Of a stretch of DNA of 64,000 nt, positions 54,642 through 64,000 are shown in pieces. The position numbers and the translations under genes were made by a program. A model generated the notes under the pieces. The model did no database searches and was not told the DNA's origin. It saw only the letters and a program-made list of their open reading frames with translations. Source of the DNA: an uncultured Christensenella sp. (lineage in GTDB: Bacteria > Bacillota > Clostridia > Christensenellales > Pumilibacteraceae); NCBI GenBank assembly GCA_910577435.1, contig CAJTLV010000002.1, positions 245,961 through 309,960 on the forward strand. The letters are read 5' to 3'. Position 1 is the stretch's first letter; the number at the start of each line of letters is the position of its first letter.

Positions 54642-55946
54642 TCAGTCTGCGATTATACCGATTGCGAGCGCTTCTTTTTTGAGCGCGTCGCGGAACTTCG
54701 GATGCGCGATGGAAATTATACGGCGCGCACGCTCGGCAATGCTCGTGCCGCGAAGCGCGACCATACCGTACTCGGTGACGAGGTAATCGACGTCGTTGCG
54801 CGACAGCGACACCGCCGCGCCTTGTTTGAGTTGGCATACGATCTTGGACACTTCCTCGCGCACGCCGTCTTTGTTCTTGACCATAGCGGTGGAATAAAGC
54901 GCCATTATCGACTTTCCGTTCTTGGAGTTCTGCGCGCCGATGACGGTATCCGCCTGTCCGCCCGTTCCGCTGAACTGCCGCGAGCCGAGCGACTCGCTGC
55001 AACACTGACCGGTGATGTCGACTTCGAGCGTCGTGTTGATAGACACCTGATTGTCGTTCTGCGCAATGGTGTACGGATCGTTTACGTAAGCGCCGTCGAG
55101 TATCGCAACACCGGGATTGTCGTCGAGAAAATCGTACAGTTCGCGCGTTCCCATAGCGAACGCCGCCGCCATCTTGCCCGTGTGTATCTGCTTTTTCGCA
55201 CCCGTCACCGCGCCCGCTTTGAACAGCTTCATCATACCAGTAGTGAGCATTTCGGTGTGAATGCCGAGATCCTTTTTGCCCGTCAGACTTGCCGCGACGG
55301 CATTGGGTATTCCGCCGATTCCGAGTTGCAGGCAGTCGCCGTCGTTGATAAGCTCCGCGATCAGTTTGCCTATCGCGAGGTCCTTTTCGTTGGGTTCCGC
55401 ATCGGGAAGCTCGGGAATGGGATAATCGACCTTGACGAAGTAATCGACTTCGGATTCGTGGACCTGAACGTCGCCGAACGTGCGCGGCGCGTTTGGGTTG
55501 ACTTCGAGAATGACGAGGTCTGCGTTATCTATCATTCGCCGCTCGTAAGTGTTGGAAAGCGAAAGCGACACATAGCCGTGTTTGTCGGGCGGAGTAGCCA
55601 GACCGACATAGATATTCGGTTTTGCGAAAGCAAGCCGCTTTGTCGCCGCAAGGTGCAGGTGGTTGGGTACGAACGACACCATACCGTTTGCGTGCGCCTT
55701 GCGCAAGCTCGGCGTGTAAAACCAACTCTCGCACATAAACTTGCCCTTGTATGCGGGATTGGAGAAAAACTCGTAGTCGCCCATAGGCAGACAGTTGGAC
55801 ACCGTGACTGTCTTCTTGATCTTGTCCGCTACGGTATGCAGTTTTGTCATAAACTCGCGACCTTCGGCGGCGCCGAGACCGGTTACGATATAATCGCCGC
55901 TCTTCACTTTGGAAAGAGCTTTTTCGAGCGAGATGTATTCAGCCAT
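54642..55946 (-). CDS. Acyl-CoA:acetate CoA-transferase (acetyl-CoA hydrolase/transferase family)
   Basis: A 434-residue family I-like CoA-transferase. GIGGIPNAVAASLTGKKDLG is followed by IHTEML with the catalytic glutamate; GTSIAERARRIISIAHPKFR is near the end. Relatives include butyryl-CoA:acetate CoA-transferase and 4-hydroxybutyrate CoA-transferase, which need experimental data to separate. An acyl-CoA role fits the KASIII-like, FabG-like and thiolase genes 6-8 kb away. GGAGAT precedes the ATG. Confidence 0.92.
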   Translation of the reverse strand: MAEYISLEKALSKVKSGDYIVTGLGAAEGREFMTKLHTVADKIKKTVTVSNCLPMGDYEFFSNPAYKGKFMCESWFYTPSLRKAHANGMVSFVPNHLHLAATKRLAFAKPNIYVGLATPPDKHGYVSLSLSNTYERRMIDNADLVILEVNPNAPRTFGDVQVHESEVDYFVKVDYPIPELPDAEPNEKDLAIGKLIAELINDGDCLQLGIGGIPNAVAASLTGKKDLGIHTEMLTTGMMKLFKAGAVTGAKKQIHTGKMAAAFAMGTRELYDFLDDNPGVAILDGAYVNDPYTIAQNDNQVSINTTLEVDITGQCCSESLGSRQFSGTGGQADTVIGAQNSKNGKSIMALYSTAMVKNKDGVREEVSKIVCQLKQGAAVSLSRNDVDYLVTEYGMVALRGTSIAERARRIISIAHPKFRDALKKEALAIGIIAD

Positions 55947-56154
55947 AATTGATCTCCGATTGGAATTATATTGGGAATTTTAATGACGAATTCGGAATTG
56001 TTTGTTTTGCGGCGACGAGCGCGCCGATCGAAGACGTTTTCGACCGGCGGCTCCGCCCGCCTATACCGTTTGTTTACTTTAATAATATATCCGATTATTT
56101 GTCCGCGCCCGCCGAACAAGCGACGGACGCGGGCAAACTAACCTGGAGGCAAAA

Positions 56155-57618
56155 TTATTTGATCAGATCGCGGTAGAAATCGATCGAAACAAGATCGCAG
56201 ATCGTCGCGCTCTGTGCGGTATATCCGCTGCCGTCGGCATTGGCCGCCGCCGAGAATACGGTCAAGCCGAATTCCTCGACGCCGCGCCGTGCGCCGTTTG
56301 CGAACGAGATGGAGTTACCCATACTCACGTGATAGTCCTTGCTTTCCATAATATCGACAAAGTTCTTTTGCGTGAGTTCTTTATCGCTTTTTTCAAGCTC
56401 GGCAAGACCCTGCGTGAACATATCTCCCGCAACATAACCGGCAAGCGCATAGGAGTTGTAGCTGTAATTGAACGCATCGAGCGCCGCTATGTTCGCGCTT
56501 ACGCAGTAATCGTAGATGTCTTCGGCAATGCCCCAATATTCCTCGCTGTACATAAATACGCCGTTGTCGTAGAGCGTAGGGGTACCTAATGCGGCAGCCA
56601 CGCCTTTATAATAATCCCAAAGTTCGCCTTTATAATAGTACGACCAGCCGTTAGTTGCGTCGTAAGTGTCGTAAATGTTGATCCACGACTGCGCATAGAT
56701 CGCTTTGCCCGCCGCTGTCGTATTCGCGACGAATTCCGCGTCGACCTGCGAAGTGCTTGCGTTGTTATAGGACGTAATGATGTTGGCGTAATAGTTCGCC
56801 GCTTTCATCGCCGCCTGTATGGCAACGAACGACGCCTGCGTCACAGCCGCGACAACGGTGTCGCAACCGGCGTTTTTGAGCGTGGCGATCGCGGCGGTAT
56901 ATCCGTCGCTCGAACTGATGTTCACTTCGGTGATATTCGCCTTTTGAGCGTCGGTAAGGTTCGCCTTTTCGGCGTCGATACCTTTCTTCATTCCGTTACT
57001 GCCCTCGTCGGTGGTGACGGTTATTACGCCGACTTTCTGACCGCCGATCGCTCCTGTCACCTCGTTCGAATTCATTGCGGGCGCGAATGCGCGGAGAAGC
57101 AGCATTCTGCCTTCGGTGATGTATGTCGGCTGAACGGGCATAACGCAACGGTCGCCGAAATCGGTCGCGTGCTCGTTGACGAGAACGTCGTTACCTGCCG
57201 CAGCGTATACCATCGGGGTGTGGGAATCCTTGATGATGGGCAGGTTTGCCTCGATGGACGGACCGTAGAAGTTACCTACGACCGCGAAGATCTCGTCCTC
57301 GTGAATGAGTTTTTCCATATACGTCGCGGAAGCGGACGCGTCGCCGCCGTCGTCGTAGTGTTTCAGCTGTACGTTTTTGCCGCCGAAACCGCCGTCGTCG
57401 TTGTACGCTTTAAGCGCGGCGTTTACGCCGATGTTGAACGGCACGCCTACCGTTGCGAACGCGCCCGTCGTAGAAACGGTGTTGCCGACATAAATAACAT
57501 CCTTGTCATATACCTTTTCTTCGGAAGCCGAGCCGTTATCGCAGCCGACGAGTCCGCCGCCGATCGTGAGCGCCGCCGCAGTTGCGACAGCCATAAGAGC
57601 CATAACTTTCTTTTTCAT
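56155..57618 (-). CDS. Liv-type ABC transporter substrate-binding lipoprotein
   Basis: A 487-residue lipoprotein: MKKKVMALMAVATAAALTIG, lipobox GGLVGC, then a type I periplasmic-binding fold (VIYVGNTVSTTGAFATVGVP, KNVQLKHYDDGGDAS, GVITVTTDEGSNG). It is longer than standard LivK (about 370-400). AAGGAG precedes the ATG; the frame upstream of 57618 is not conserved-looking. It delivers ligand to LivH/LivM. The ligand could be a branched-chain amino acid, an amide or an organic acid; the sequence does not decide. Confidence 0.88.
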   Translation of the reverse strand: MKKKVMALMAVATAAALTIGGGLVGCDNGSASEEKVYDKDVIYVGNTVSTTGAFATVGVPFNIGVNAALKAYNDDGGFGGKNVQLKHYDDGGDASASATYMEKLIHEDEIFAVVGNFYGPSIEANLPIIKDSHTPMVYAAAGNDVLVNEHATDFGDRCVMPVQPTYITEGRMLLLRAFAPAMNSNEVTGAIGGQKVGVITVTTDEGSNGMKKGIDAEKANLTDAQKANITEVNISSSDGYTAAIATLKNAGCDTVVAAVTQASFVAIQAAMKAANYYANIITSYNNASTSQVDAEFVANTTAAGKAIYAQSWINIYDTYDATNGWSYYYKGELWDYYKGVAAALGTPTLYDNGVFMYSEEYWGIAEDIYDYCVSANIAALDAFNYSYNSYALAGYVAGDMFTQGLAELEKSDKELTQKNFVDIMESKDYHVSMGNSISFANGARRGVEEFGLTVFSAAANADGSGYTAQSATICDLVSIDFYRDLIK

Positions 57619-57805
57619 AAATTTCTCCTTTTCCCTGTAATGGGGTTGGTTTCGTGTGTCCGAATTTTGCGGATCCCGTCCGCTTCGGTGCTGTGTGATT
57701 TCGTCGCCGAAATGATGGGTCATATCCGTCTCTTTGGGGTACGCCGCAAGCATAGCCGTGCGGTTATTTCCGTGCGCTTGACAGCGCAGTGTTTAACTAA
57801 GTGGA

Positions 57806-58549
57806 TCAGCCGCCGAGATACGCCTTGATCAGCCGTTCGTCGTTGCGCAACGTTTCCGCGTCGCCGCTCATATTAATTTTGCCGAGTTCCAGCACGTATG
57901 CGTAGTCGGCTATTTTGAGCGTCGCGAGCGCGTTCTGCTCGACCATCAGTATTGTCGTTCCCTCGCCCTTTATCTTTACGAGCGCGTCGAAGATGTCCTT
58001 AATAAGCAACGGGGCAAGTCCGAGCGACGGCTCGTCGAGAAGAAGAAGTCTGGGGCTTGCCATAAGCGCTCTGCCTATCGCCAGCATTTGTTGTTCGCCG
58101 CCCGACAGCGTACTCGCCTGCTGTTTGGCGCGTTCTTTCAGTCGCGGGAACAGCGAATACACTCGCTCGAAGTTGTCCGACATCTGTTTTTTGCCGCTCG
58201 TCTTAACGCCGTCGATCGTCTTGCTTTTGAGCGTGTACGCGCCCGCTTTGAGATTCTCCTCGACGGTCAAGCCGATAAAAACGTGCCTGCCTTCGGGTGA
58301 CTGCATTATGCCGCCTTTCGCTATCTTGAACGACGCTTTGCCAGCGACGTTCTTCCCGTCGAAAATTATCTCGCCGCCCTGCGGCTTGAACAGTCCGCTT
58401 ACCGTTTTGAGCAATGTCGTCTTGCCCGCGCCGTTCGCGCCGAGTATGGCGACGATCTGTCCCTCGTTTACGGTAAGGTCGACGCCTTTAAGCGCCTGTA
58501 TCGGTCCGTAGCTCATCGAAAGATTGCGAATGGTAAGAATTTCTTTCAT
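57806..58549 (-). CDS. livF: Liv-type ABC transporter ATP-binding protein
   Basis: A 247-residue ABC ATPase with Walker A GANGAGKTTLLKT, signature LSGGEQQMLAIGRALM, Walker B LLLLDEPSLGLAP and H-loop near ILMVEQNA. It is LivF by its short length, gene order and PEGRHVFIGLTVEENL motif. Its ATG overlaps the LivG-type stop by 4 bases. 187 bases separate it from the binding-protein gene, which has its own ribosome site. Confidence 0.95.
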   Translation of the reverse strand: MKEILTIRNLSMSYGPIQALKGVDLTVNEGQIVAILGANGAGKTTLLKTVSGLFKPQGGEIIFDGKNVAGKASFKIAKGGIMQSPEGRHVFIGLTVEENLKAGAYTLKSKTIDGVKTSGKKQMSDNFERVYSLFPRLKERAKQQASTLSGGEQQMLAIGRALMASPRLLLLDEPSLGLAPLLIKDIFDALVKIKGEGTTILMVEQNALATLKIADYAYVLELGKINMSGDAETLRNDERLIKAYLGG

Positions 58550-60063
58550 TTCTTCTCGCCCTCCTCTTCCGCGCCGTCCGTTTTTTCGTCCGCTTCGCTT
58601 TCCGCGCCGCTTGCGTCGTCGACGCCCAGATACGCTTCCTGCACCGCCTTATTTGCCTGTATCTCGGCAGGCGTGCCTATACCGAGCATTCTGCCGAACG
58701 ATATTGCGCATATCCTGTCGCATATCGACATAACAAGTTTCATATCGTGTTCGACGAGGAGTATCGTCACGCCGAACTCGTCGCGTATCCGCTTGATGAG
58801 AAGCGAAAGCTCCGCCGTTTCGCTGTCGTTAAGTCCTGCCGCAGGCTCGTCCAAGATTATGAGCGTCGCGTCCGCCATAAGCGCGCGGGCGATCTCTATT
58901 TTTTTGAGTATGCCGTAAGGCAGTCCCATTGCGAGCCAATTCGCATAAGTCGCGATACCCATAAAATCGAGTATCTTCATCGCACGCGCCTTTAATATAT
59001 CCTCTTCGCGTTTGACGACGGGAAGTCCGAGCGCCTGCACCGCGAGATTGGATCTGATCTCGCGCGTCGATGCGACGAGCAGATTTTCGATGACCGATAT
59101 TTCACGCACAAGCTCGACGTTCTGGAAGGTGCGCGAAATGCCTTGCAATATCACGTCGTGGACTTTGAACCGCCTGAGATCCACCGTCTCGCCCGCCTTG
59201 TTGCAAAACAGCATATCTCCGCCCGTCGCGTTATAAAACCGAGTTATACAGTTGAACACCGTCGTCTTGCCCGCGCCGTTCGGACCGATAAGTCCGAATA
59301 TCTCGCCCTTCTTAACGTCGAAAGTCAGGTCGTCGACCGCTTTCAGTCCGCCGAAGTACATTTTAAGTCCGCTTACCGACAGCACCGTGTCGTCGGGAAG
59401 CGTCGCGCGGTCGGCGCTCACCTCTTGCAAAAGTCCGTCGAGTTTGGCGGTATACTTTTCGATTTTTTCTTCGAGCGATTTTTTGCGTTTCTCTTTCCAA
59501 GCTGCGCGCTTTTTATCGTACTCGGCGATCTTTGCGTCGTGCTCCGCAGTTAAGGCCAGCTTTTGCGCGTCATACGCACTTTCCGCCGCCGCTTTGTCTG
59601 TCGCCGCGTACTTGTCGAGGAACGCTTTCTTCACCCCGTCCAGCTTTGCGATATAGTCTGCGCGTTTTTTCTTTACTTCGTCGAGCGCCGCGAAATGCGC
59701 CGCCCATATCGAATCTTCGGTGTTGTATTTTTCTTTGGCTTTGCCCGCTTTGAGGGCGAACAACCGCTTATACGTCGCGTGGTTGACCGCACGGTACGAC
59801 ATATACAGTTTGATATCGAACTTTTTGAGCTTTTCGGTATTTACGTCGTCGATGTACCGTTCTTTGTCGCACGCCGCAAAAGCCGCGTTCTTTATCTTGC
59901 CGTTGCTCCTTACCTGTAAACGCGTGACGAATCCGGCTTTGCGCGTGTTTTCCTCGTCATCGAGTCGGTCGAGATCGCCTTTATACCACATCAGTTTTTG
60001 ACGGGTCTTAGTCACCGCGACTTCCTTATTGCGGCTGAAAATTTTATCAAACATCTTTGCCAT
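58546..60063 (-). CDS. livG: Liv-type ABC transporter ATP-binding protein with long N-terminal extension
   Basis: A 505-residue protein, about twice normal LivG length. Residues about 225-485 are a standard LivG ATPase: [13 protein letters not shown] (near residue 260), [44 protein letters not shown] and [11 protein letters not shown]. The first 225 residues are lysine-, alanine- and glutamate-rich with coiled-coil-like heptads and no known domain, and the last 25 are acidic. The extension reads through without a stop and begins after LivM with a 17-base overlap. Its function is unknown; it may link the two ATPases or bind another protein. Confidence 0.9.
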   Translation of the reverse strand: MAKMFDKIFSRNKEVAVTKTRQKLMWYKGDLDRLDDEENTRKAGFVTRLQVRSNGKIKNAAFAACDKERYIDDVNTEKLKKFDIKLYMSYRAVNHATYKRLFALKAGKAKEKYNTEDSIWAAHFAALDEVKKKRADYIAKLDGVKKAFLDKYAATDKAAAESAYDAQKLALTAEHDAKIAEYDKKRAAWKEKRKKSLEEKIEKYTAKLDGLLQEVSADRATLPDDTVLSVSGLKMYFGGLKAVDDLTFDVKKGEIFGLIGPNGAGKTTVFNCITRFYNATGGDMLFCNKAGETVDLRRFKVHDVILQGISRTFQNVELVREISVIENLLVASTREIRSNLAVQALGLPVVKREEDILKARAMKILDFMGIATYANWLAMGLPYGILKKIEIARALMADATLIILDEPAAGLNDSETAELSLLIKRIRDEFGVTILLVEHDMKLVMSICDRICAISFGRMLGIGTPAEIQANKAVQEAYLGVDDASGAESEADEKTDGAEEEGEKK

Positions 60064-61132
60064 ACTTCGCCGCCTTTATTTTGGAAATCAGTTTTTTGAT
60101 CTTGCCGACAAGCTCTTTCGCAAGCTGTGCCAAACCGCCGGGATAGAACATAACGACAAGCACGACCAGAATGCCCGATATGAACGTTATGACGACCGGA
60201 TTGTCTATAAAGAATTGGACTTGATTGAGCAACGTCCTCTGCAATCCGTACATTATGAACGTGCCGACAAGCGTACCCCAAATGGACTTTGCTCCGCCTA
60301 TGACCACCGCCGCCAAAATATTGAGCGACGTTATCATCGCGTAAAAACCCATTGCGTCAGTCGCCTTTGCGTAGCCGACCGAAATCATCAACAGCGTGCC
60401 CGCAAGCGCCGCATACACGGTACAGATAACAAACGCGAGCAGTCTGTACTTCATAAGACTTATTCCCATCGCCTGCGCCGCCGCCGTGCTGTTTTTCATA
60501 GCGAGCATCGCGCGTCCCGTAGGACTGTTAATGATGTTGTTCGTAATTATCATTATTATCACGAACATCACCGCGACGAGGTATATTGCGTTCGTTCGGC
60601 TTATCTGTATCACGCCGAACAGATTGAACGACGACAATGAAATGGAATCCTTTACTGCCTGGAACACAAACCGAAGGATTTCGGAAAGTCCGAGCGTGAG
60701 TATCGCAAGGTATATTCCCTCTATCCTGAGCGATATAAAACCGACGATCATACCGCAGATGATCGCGACCGTTACACACAAAGCGAGCGCGAGAATAAAC
60801 GGCAATCCCCACGCGTTCATAACGTAATACGCCGAATATGTGCCGATGCCTATAAATCCGCCCGTGCCGAGCGACGCCAGACCCGAATATCCCATAAGCA
60901 GGCAAAAGCCTACGGAAGCTATCGCATACGACAGCGTCAAACTCAATGCCGAACCCCAGCTGTACGGAATGACTATCTTGTTTTTGGCAAGGAATCCGAC
61001 GACTATCATAATTACGCCGAACAGGATAAAGCCGAACATCGGGTTGGTCAGTATGCGTCTTACTTTCTGCGAGCGCGGCGGAGTTTGCGAGGTGTCGAAT
61101 AAGCCTTTCTGTTTCAATAGGAAGTAATTCAT
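60047..61132 (-). CDS. livM: Liv-type ABC transporter permease LivM
   Basis: A 361-residue permease with about nine membrane segments and the family loops LLMGYSGLASLGTGGFIGIG and GLSEILRFVFQ, then GGAKSIWGTLVGTFIMYG. The start at 61132 (MNYFLLKQK) has AAGAAGG before it, and the alternative upstream frame lies within livH. The N terminus has a short basic stretch before the first segment. It overlaps the LivG gene by 17 bases. Confidence 0.94.
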   Translation of the reverse strand: MNYFLLKQKGLFDTSQTPPRSQKVRRILTNPMFGFILFGVIMIVVGFLAKNKIVIPYSWGSALSLTLSYAIASVGFCLLMGYSGLASLGTGGFIGIGTYSAYYVMNAWGLPFILALALCVTVAIICGMIVGFISLRIEGIYLAILTLGLSEILRFVFQAVKDSISLSSFNLFGVIQISRTNAIYLVAVMFVIIMIITNNIINSPTGRAMLAMKNSTAAAQAMGISLMKYRLLAFVICTVYAALAGTLLMISVGYAKATDAMGFYAMITSLNILAAVVIGGAKSIWGTLVGTFIMYGLQRTLLNQVQFFIDNPVVITFISGILVVLVVMFYPGGLAQLAKELVGKIKKLISKIKAAKYGKDV

Positions 61133-61133
61133 A

Positions 61134-62048
61134 TCACACCTTCTTTGCCGTGCGCTTGCCGAACAGGCCGTTGGGCTTGAAGAATATGACGACAAGGATA
61201 AGTCCGTATACGATGACGCGCGTCCACGTGGTTAGATCGGGCGCGTTGGCAACGCCGCCTATCCACATCATCAGGTTGTTCGCCAGCGGTATGATGACCG
61301 CCGCGATTATCGGGCCGTAGAACGAGCCGAAACCGCCGAGTATGCCCGCGAGAAAAGCGTTTACCTGATAGTCGGTCATAAACGTGCTTGTAAGCGGTGT
61401 TTGTCCCGCATACATACACGCGGCAAGCGCGCCGAGCGCGCCCGCCAAACCCCACGATATGGCTGTGACTATATGCGTGTTTATGCCCATCATTCCCGCG
61501 ACGAACTCATTGGACGCGGTAGCGCGCACGCTGAGTCCCCATTTGCTGTACTTCAAAAGTACGAAGATCGCGGTAACGATTACGGCCGTTATCGCGACGC
61601 ATACTATCGCGTTAGCCGTAATAGCCACTTCTCCCCCGCCGATGTTAAACGTGTATACGTCGGACAGGAACGTGGGAAATTCTATTCTTTCGAGTTTCGT
61701 GATGCTGAAAACGAGCGGTATTGCGCCGATTATTATCGACATCAGTCCCATCGTTATAATCTGCTTGCCTATCGCATTGACGTATCTGCCGCGACGGAAT
61801 ATCACCATATCGATAAACACCGCGACCGCCGTTGCCAGAAGAATACCCACAGGCACGGACAGCCATATCGATACGCCCGCCTTGTTTATGAGCGTCGCCG
61901 CCATAAACGCGCCGAACGCCGATATGACGCCTTGCGCGAAGTTGGTCGTGTAAGACGTCTTGAATATCAGCGTAATGGCAAGCGTTACCAATACCGTTAT
62001 GCAGATCGATACCAGCGAGCCGAATATGGTGTTGAGAAAAAACGCCAT
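61134..62048 (-). CDS. livH: Liv-type ABC transporter permease LivH
   Basis: A 304-residue permease with about eight membrane segments, including NFAQGVISAFGAFMAATLIN and LAGILGGFGSFYGPIIAAVI, typical of LivH. It follows the KASIII-like gene by 4 bases, so the transporter and the lipid-type enzymes share one message. Confidence 0.95.
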   Translation of the reverse strand: MAFFLNTIFGSLVSICITVLVTLAITLIFKTSYTTNFAQGVISAFGAFMAATLINKAGVSIWLSVPVGILLATAVAVFIDMVIFRRGRYVNAIGKQIITMGLMSIIIGAIPLVFSITKLERIEFPTFLSDVYTFNIGGGEVAITANAIVCVAITAVIVTAIFVLLKYSKWGLSVRATASNEFVAGMMGINTHIVTAISWGLAGALGALAACMYAGQTPLTSTFMTDYQVNAFLAGILGGFGSFYGPIIAAVIIPLANNLMMWIGGVANAPDLTTWTRVIVYGLILVVIFFKPNGLFGKRTAKKV

Positions 62049-62052
62049 AATA

Positions 62053-63072
62053 TCATCCCCATTTGATTATGTTCGCCGCCCACACGTATCCTATGCCTGC
62101 GGCTATCATACACACAACGTCTCCGTTTTTGATTTTGCCCGCTCGGAGTCCGAGTTCGAGCGAAAGAATTTGGTCGATCTGACCGATATGCCCGTAGTCT
62201 TCGAGGTATATCGACTGATCTTCGGTAAGACCGAGATCGGCAAGCATCGACATATGTCCCGAACGCTTGATATGAAGTATATCGAGATAGCCGATGTCCT
62301 TTCGGGTGAGTTTCGCCTGTTTCAAGCTCTCGTCGATGCACTTGTACCAGTTGGGCATAGACACTTCGTTCAGCCTGTCTTTCATCTTCTTCGCGTCGAG
62401 AAGCCTGAGCGATTTATACCCTTCCTCGATGTTGTCCTTAGTAAACGGGTGCGCTATGCCGCCTATCTCCACGCCTGCCGTGCGCGAGATACTGCCGTCC
62501 GCCATTATCTTACTGCCGAGAAGCAGATTTTTGCCGTAGTTCTTTTTGAGAATGATAGCGCCGCCGCCCGCCGACAGATTGTACATCATCGACATATTCT
62601 TGTCTGTGTAGTCGACGAAATCGCCGTTGCGGTAGCCGCCCGCGATGAGAACGGTATTTATCTCGTCGTCGGCGATCATCATATCGCGCGCGATCTTCAT
62701 TGCCGACACGCACGTGCAGCAACGGTTCTGAACATCGATGCCCCACGCGTTCCACGCGCCGATCCTGTCCTGAATGTACAGCGCCGACGTGGTGAGCGGA
62801 TATTCCTTCCATTCCTCGCCGATGCACAGAATGAGGTCGATCTCTTCGGGTTTGACGCCCGTGTTCTCCAAGCATTTGAGCGCCGCTTTCGCGCCCATTT
62901 CCTGCGTGCCGTCATCGGCGCCGGGCAAAAACTTTCTGTTTATGCCGAGCTTGCTCCGAACGGCGTCCTCCGACCATACGCCTTTTGTCGCTTCCGCGAT
63001 CTCTTTCGCGCCTATCGTCTTTTCGGGAAGGTAAATGCCCGTTCCCACTATGCCTACGTTGGGTGTTTTCAT
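62053..63072 (-). CDS. KASIII/FabH-like acyl-CoA condensing enzyme, divergent
   Basis: A 339-residue thiolase-fold enzyme. GIVGTGIYLPEKTIGAKEIA and SRTAGVEIGGIAHPFTKDN fit the KASIII group. The active-site cysteine falls in DVQNRCCTC and the catalytic histidine in LDILHIKRSGHM, but the third residue (Asn in E. coli FabH, GNTSAAS) aligns with His in YGHIGQIDQ. It therefore may not make fatty acids; a condensation or cleavage of a short acyl-CoA is possible. ATG at 63072 has AAGGAG before it. Sits between FabG-like and LivH genes. Confidence 0.85.
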   Translation of the reverse strand: MKTPNVGIVGTGIYLPEKTIGAKEIAEATKGVWSEDAVRSKLGINRKFLPGADDGTQEMGAKAALKCLENTGVKPEEIDLILCIGEEWKEYPLTTSALYIQDRIGAWNAWGIDVQNRCCTCVSAMKIARDMMIADDEINTVLIAGGYRNGDFVDYTDKNMSMMYNLSAGGGAIILKKNYGKNLLLGSKIMADGSISRTAGVEIGGIAHPFTKDNIEEGYKSLRLLDAKKMKDRLNEVSMPNWYKCIDESLKQAKLTRKDIGYLDILHIKRSGHMSMLADLGLTEDQSIYLEDYGHIGQIDQILSLELGLRAGKIKNGDVVCMIAAGIGYVWAANIIKWG

Positions 63073-63107
63073 AATAAGCTCCTTACGTATTAATTCGAAA
63101 TCCCGAA

Positions 63108-63827
63108 TCAGAGTCTCATACCGCCGTTGACGCTGAGCACGTGTCCTGTTACATACGACGAATCGTCGCTCGCCAGGAAGAGCGCCGCCTTCGCTATCTC
63201 GTCGGGCTGACCGAGCCTGCCGAGCATCGTTTGCGACGCGAACTTTTTGAGCAGATCTTCGGGAACGGTGCTCATCATATCGGTCATAATATAGCCGGGC
63301 GCGATTGAATTGCAACGGACGGGAACGCCCTTTCTCGCAAATTCTTTTGCCCACGTCTTGGTGAGACCGATAACACCCGCTTTGCTCGCGGCGTAGTTCG
63401 CCTGACCGATGTTGCCGAATTCACCGACAACGGACGAGATGTTTATAATGCTGCCGCCGCCCGCCGCTTCCATCTGCGGACCGATAAGGCGGGTGAGATT
63501 GAACACGCCTTTGAGATTGACGTTGATGACGAGATCCCACATTTCGTCGGTCATTTTGCGCGTCATTGCGTCGCGCGTTATGCCCGCGTTGTTGACGAGA
63601 ATATCTATCTTGCCGTACTTGCCGATGACGTGATCGAAGAACTTTTGGCATTCCGCCGTGTCCGTGACGTTGAGCTTGTAATATTCGACGTTCTTCGCCT
63701 CATAGCTCATCTCGCCCATATCGACGGCGATCACTTTTGCGCCTTCCTTAGCGAACAGTTGCGCCATTGCGCCGCCCAAGCCCTTCGCCGCGCCCGTGAC
63801 GACGGCCACCTTGTCTTTCAGTCTCAT
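63108..63827 (-). CDS. FabG-like 3-oxoacyl reductase (SDR)
   Basis: A 239-residue short-chain dehydrogenase. VVTGAAKGLGGAMAQLFAKE is the NADP(H) site, NNAG follows, and ISSVVGEFGNIGQANYAASKAG gives the Ser-Tyr-Lys triad. In this setting, beside a thiolase and away from other fatty-acid genes, it may act as an acetoacetyl-CoA reductase (PhaB-like) rather than fatty-acid FabG. AAGGAG precedes the ATG. Confidence 0.93.
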   Translation of the reverse strand: MRLKDKVAVVTGAAKGLGGAMAQLFAKEGAKVIAVDMGEMSYEAKNVEYYKLNVTDTAECQKFFDHVIGKYGKIDILVNNAGITRDAMTRKMTDEMWDLVINVNLKGVFNLTRLIGPQMEAAGGGSIINISSVVGEFGNIGQANYAASKAGVIGLTKTWAKEFARKGVPVRCNSIAPGYIMTDMMSTVPEDLLKKFASQTMLGRLGQPDEIAKAALFLASDDSSYVTGHVLSVNGGMRL

Positions 63828-63882
63828 TATTTTCTCCTTTTTCCGATTTTGTTTTTTTCGCGCACACTTGCGCGTAAGTTAT

Positions 63883-64000
63883 TTATTTTGCGTTGATGTT
63901 TTCGAGTATTACTGCCGTGCCCATACCGCCGCCTATGCACAGCGATGCCAAGCCGTACTTTTTGCCGCTGCGTTTGAGTTCGTGCGCAAGCGTGACTATT
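63883..64000 (-). CDS. Thiolase (acetyl-CoA acetyltransferase), C-terminal end only
   Basis: The window ends inside this gene. The visible 38 residues read [20 protein letters not shown] and then [18 protein letters not shown] before the stop, the universal thiolase C terminus with the catalytic cysteine and GGG motif. It probably condenses two acetyl-CoA or cleaves acetoacetyl-CoA, in line with the reductase 55 bases downstream. Confidence 0.93.
   Translation of the reverse strand, partial: IVTLAHELKRSGKKYGLASLCIGGGMGTAVILENINAK

Overview
The window looks like chromosomal DNA from a Gram-positive, clostridia-like bacterium, probably an uncultured gut Clostridia. This is inferred from AGGAGG-type ribosome binding sites, promoters with near-perfect TTGACA and TATAAT boxes 17 bases apart, lipobox-type lipoproteins, the rpsL-rpsG-fusA-tuf order, LicD and EpsG-type envelope genes and the absence of outer-membrane genes. 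No marker allows a firmer placement. Most genes lie on the minus strand.

Region by region: 1-5.4 kb holds an aminotransferase, a membrane-anchored unknown, UDP-galactopyranose mutase, a DUF4097 protein, and a small regulatory module in which an XRE repressor diverges from two cysteine-rich miniproteins. 5.5-10.6 kb is the str gene group (tuf, fusA, rpsG, rpsL), with consensus promoters before rpsL and tuf. 10.6-16.5 kb is a visibly AT-rich three-gene operon unlike its surroundings: a 703-residue protein of unknown family, a ParA/MinD-like P-loop ATPase, and an 873-residue HD-domain protein with extra cysteine pairs. It is the best candidate for an undescribed system. 16.7-18.6 kb holds a GNAT-like fragment, tRNA-Thr(GGT), and a PnuC-type transporter behind a structured leader that looks like a riboswitch or attenuator.

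18.6-36.5 kb is mixed: Tex, cysteine synthase, two zinc-ribbon membrane proteins, a secreted unknown, a starch-type GH13 lipoprotein with a companion lipoprotein, YitT, DnaB, a lipoprotein, oligoendopeptidase F, and the PFL/ACT pair. 36.6-51.1 kb is one long leftward surface-polysaccharide operon. It starts with a DegT aminotransferase and a sugar-phosphate transferase fused to an ATP-grasp domain. HAD and LicD proteins, four glycosyltransferases, an EpsG-type polymerase, the four dTDP-rhamnose genes and a flippase follow.

51.3-64 kb holds an acetyltransferase, pyrophosphatase, two alpha/beta hydrolases, a CoA-transferase, and a complete Liv-type ABC importer (K, F, G, M, H). The importer is directly joined to a KASIII-like enzyme, a FabG-like reductase and a thiolase cut by the window end. 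This suggests import of an organic or amino acid linked to acyl-CoA chemistry; the substrate is not readable from sequence. Several genes have an ATG placed where the transcript should begin, suggesting leaderless mRNAs beside the usual Shine-Dalgarno genes.
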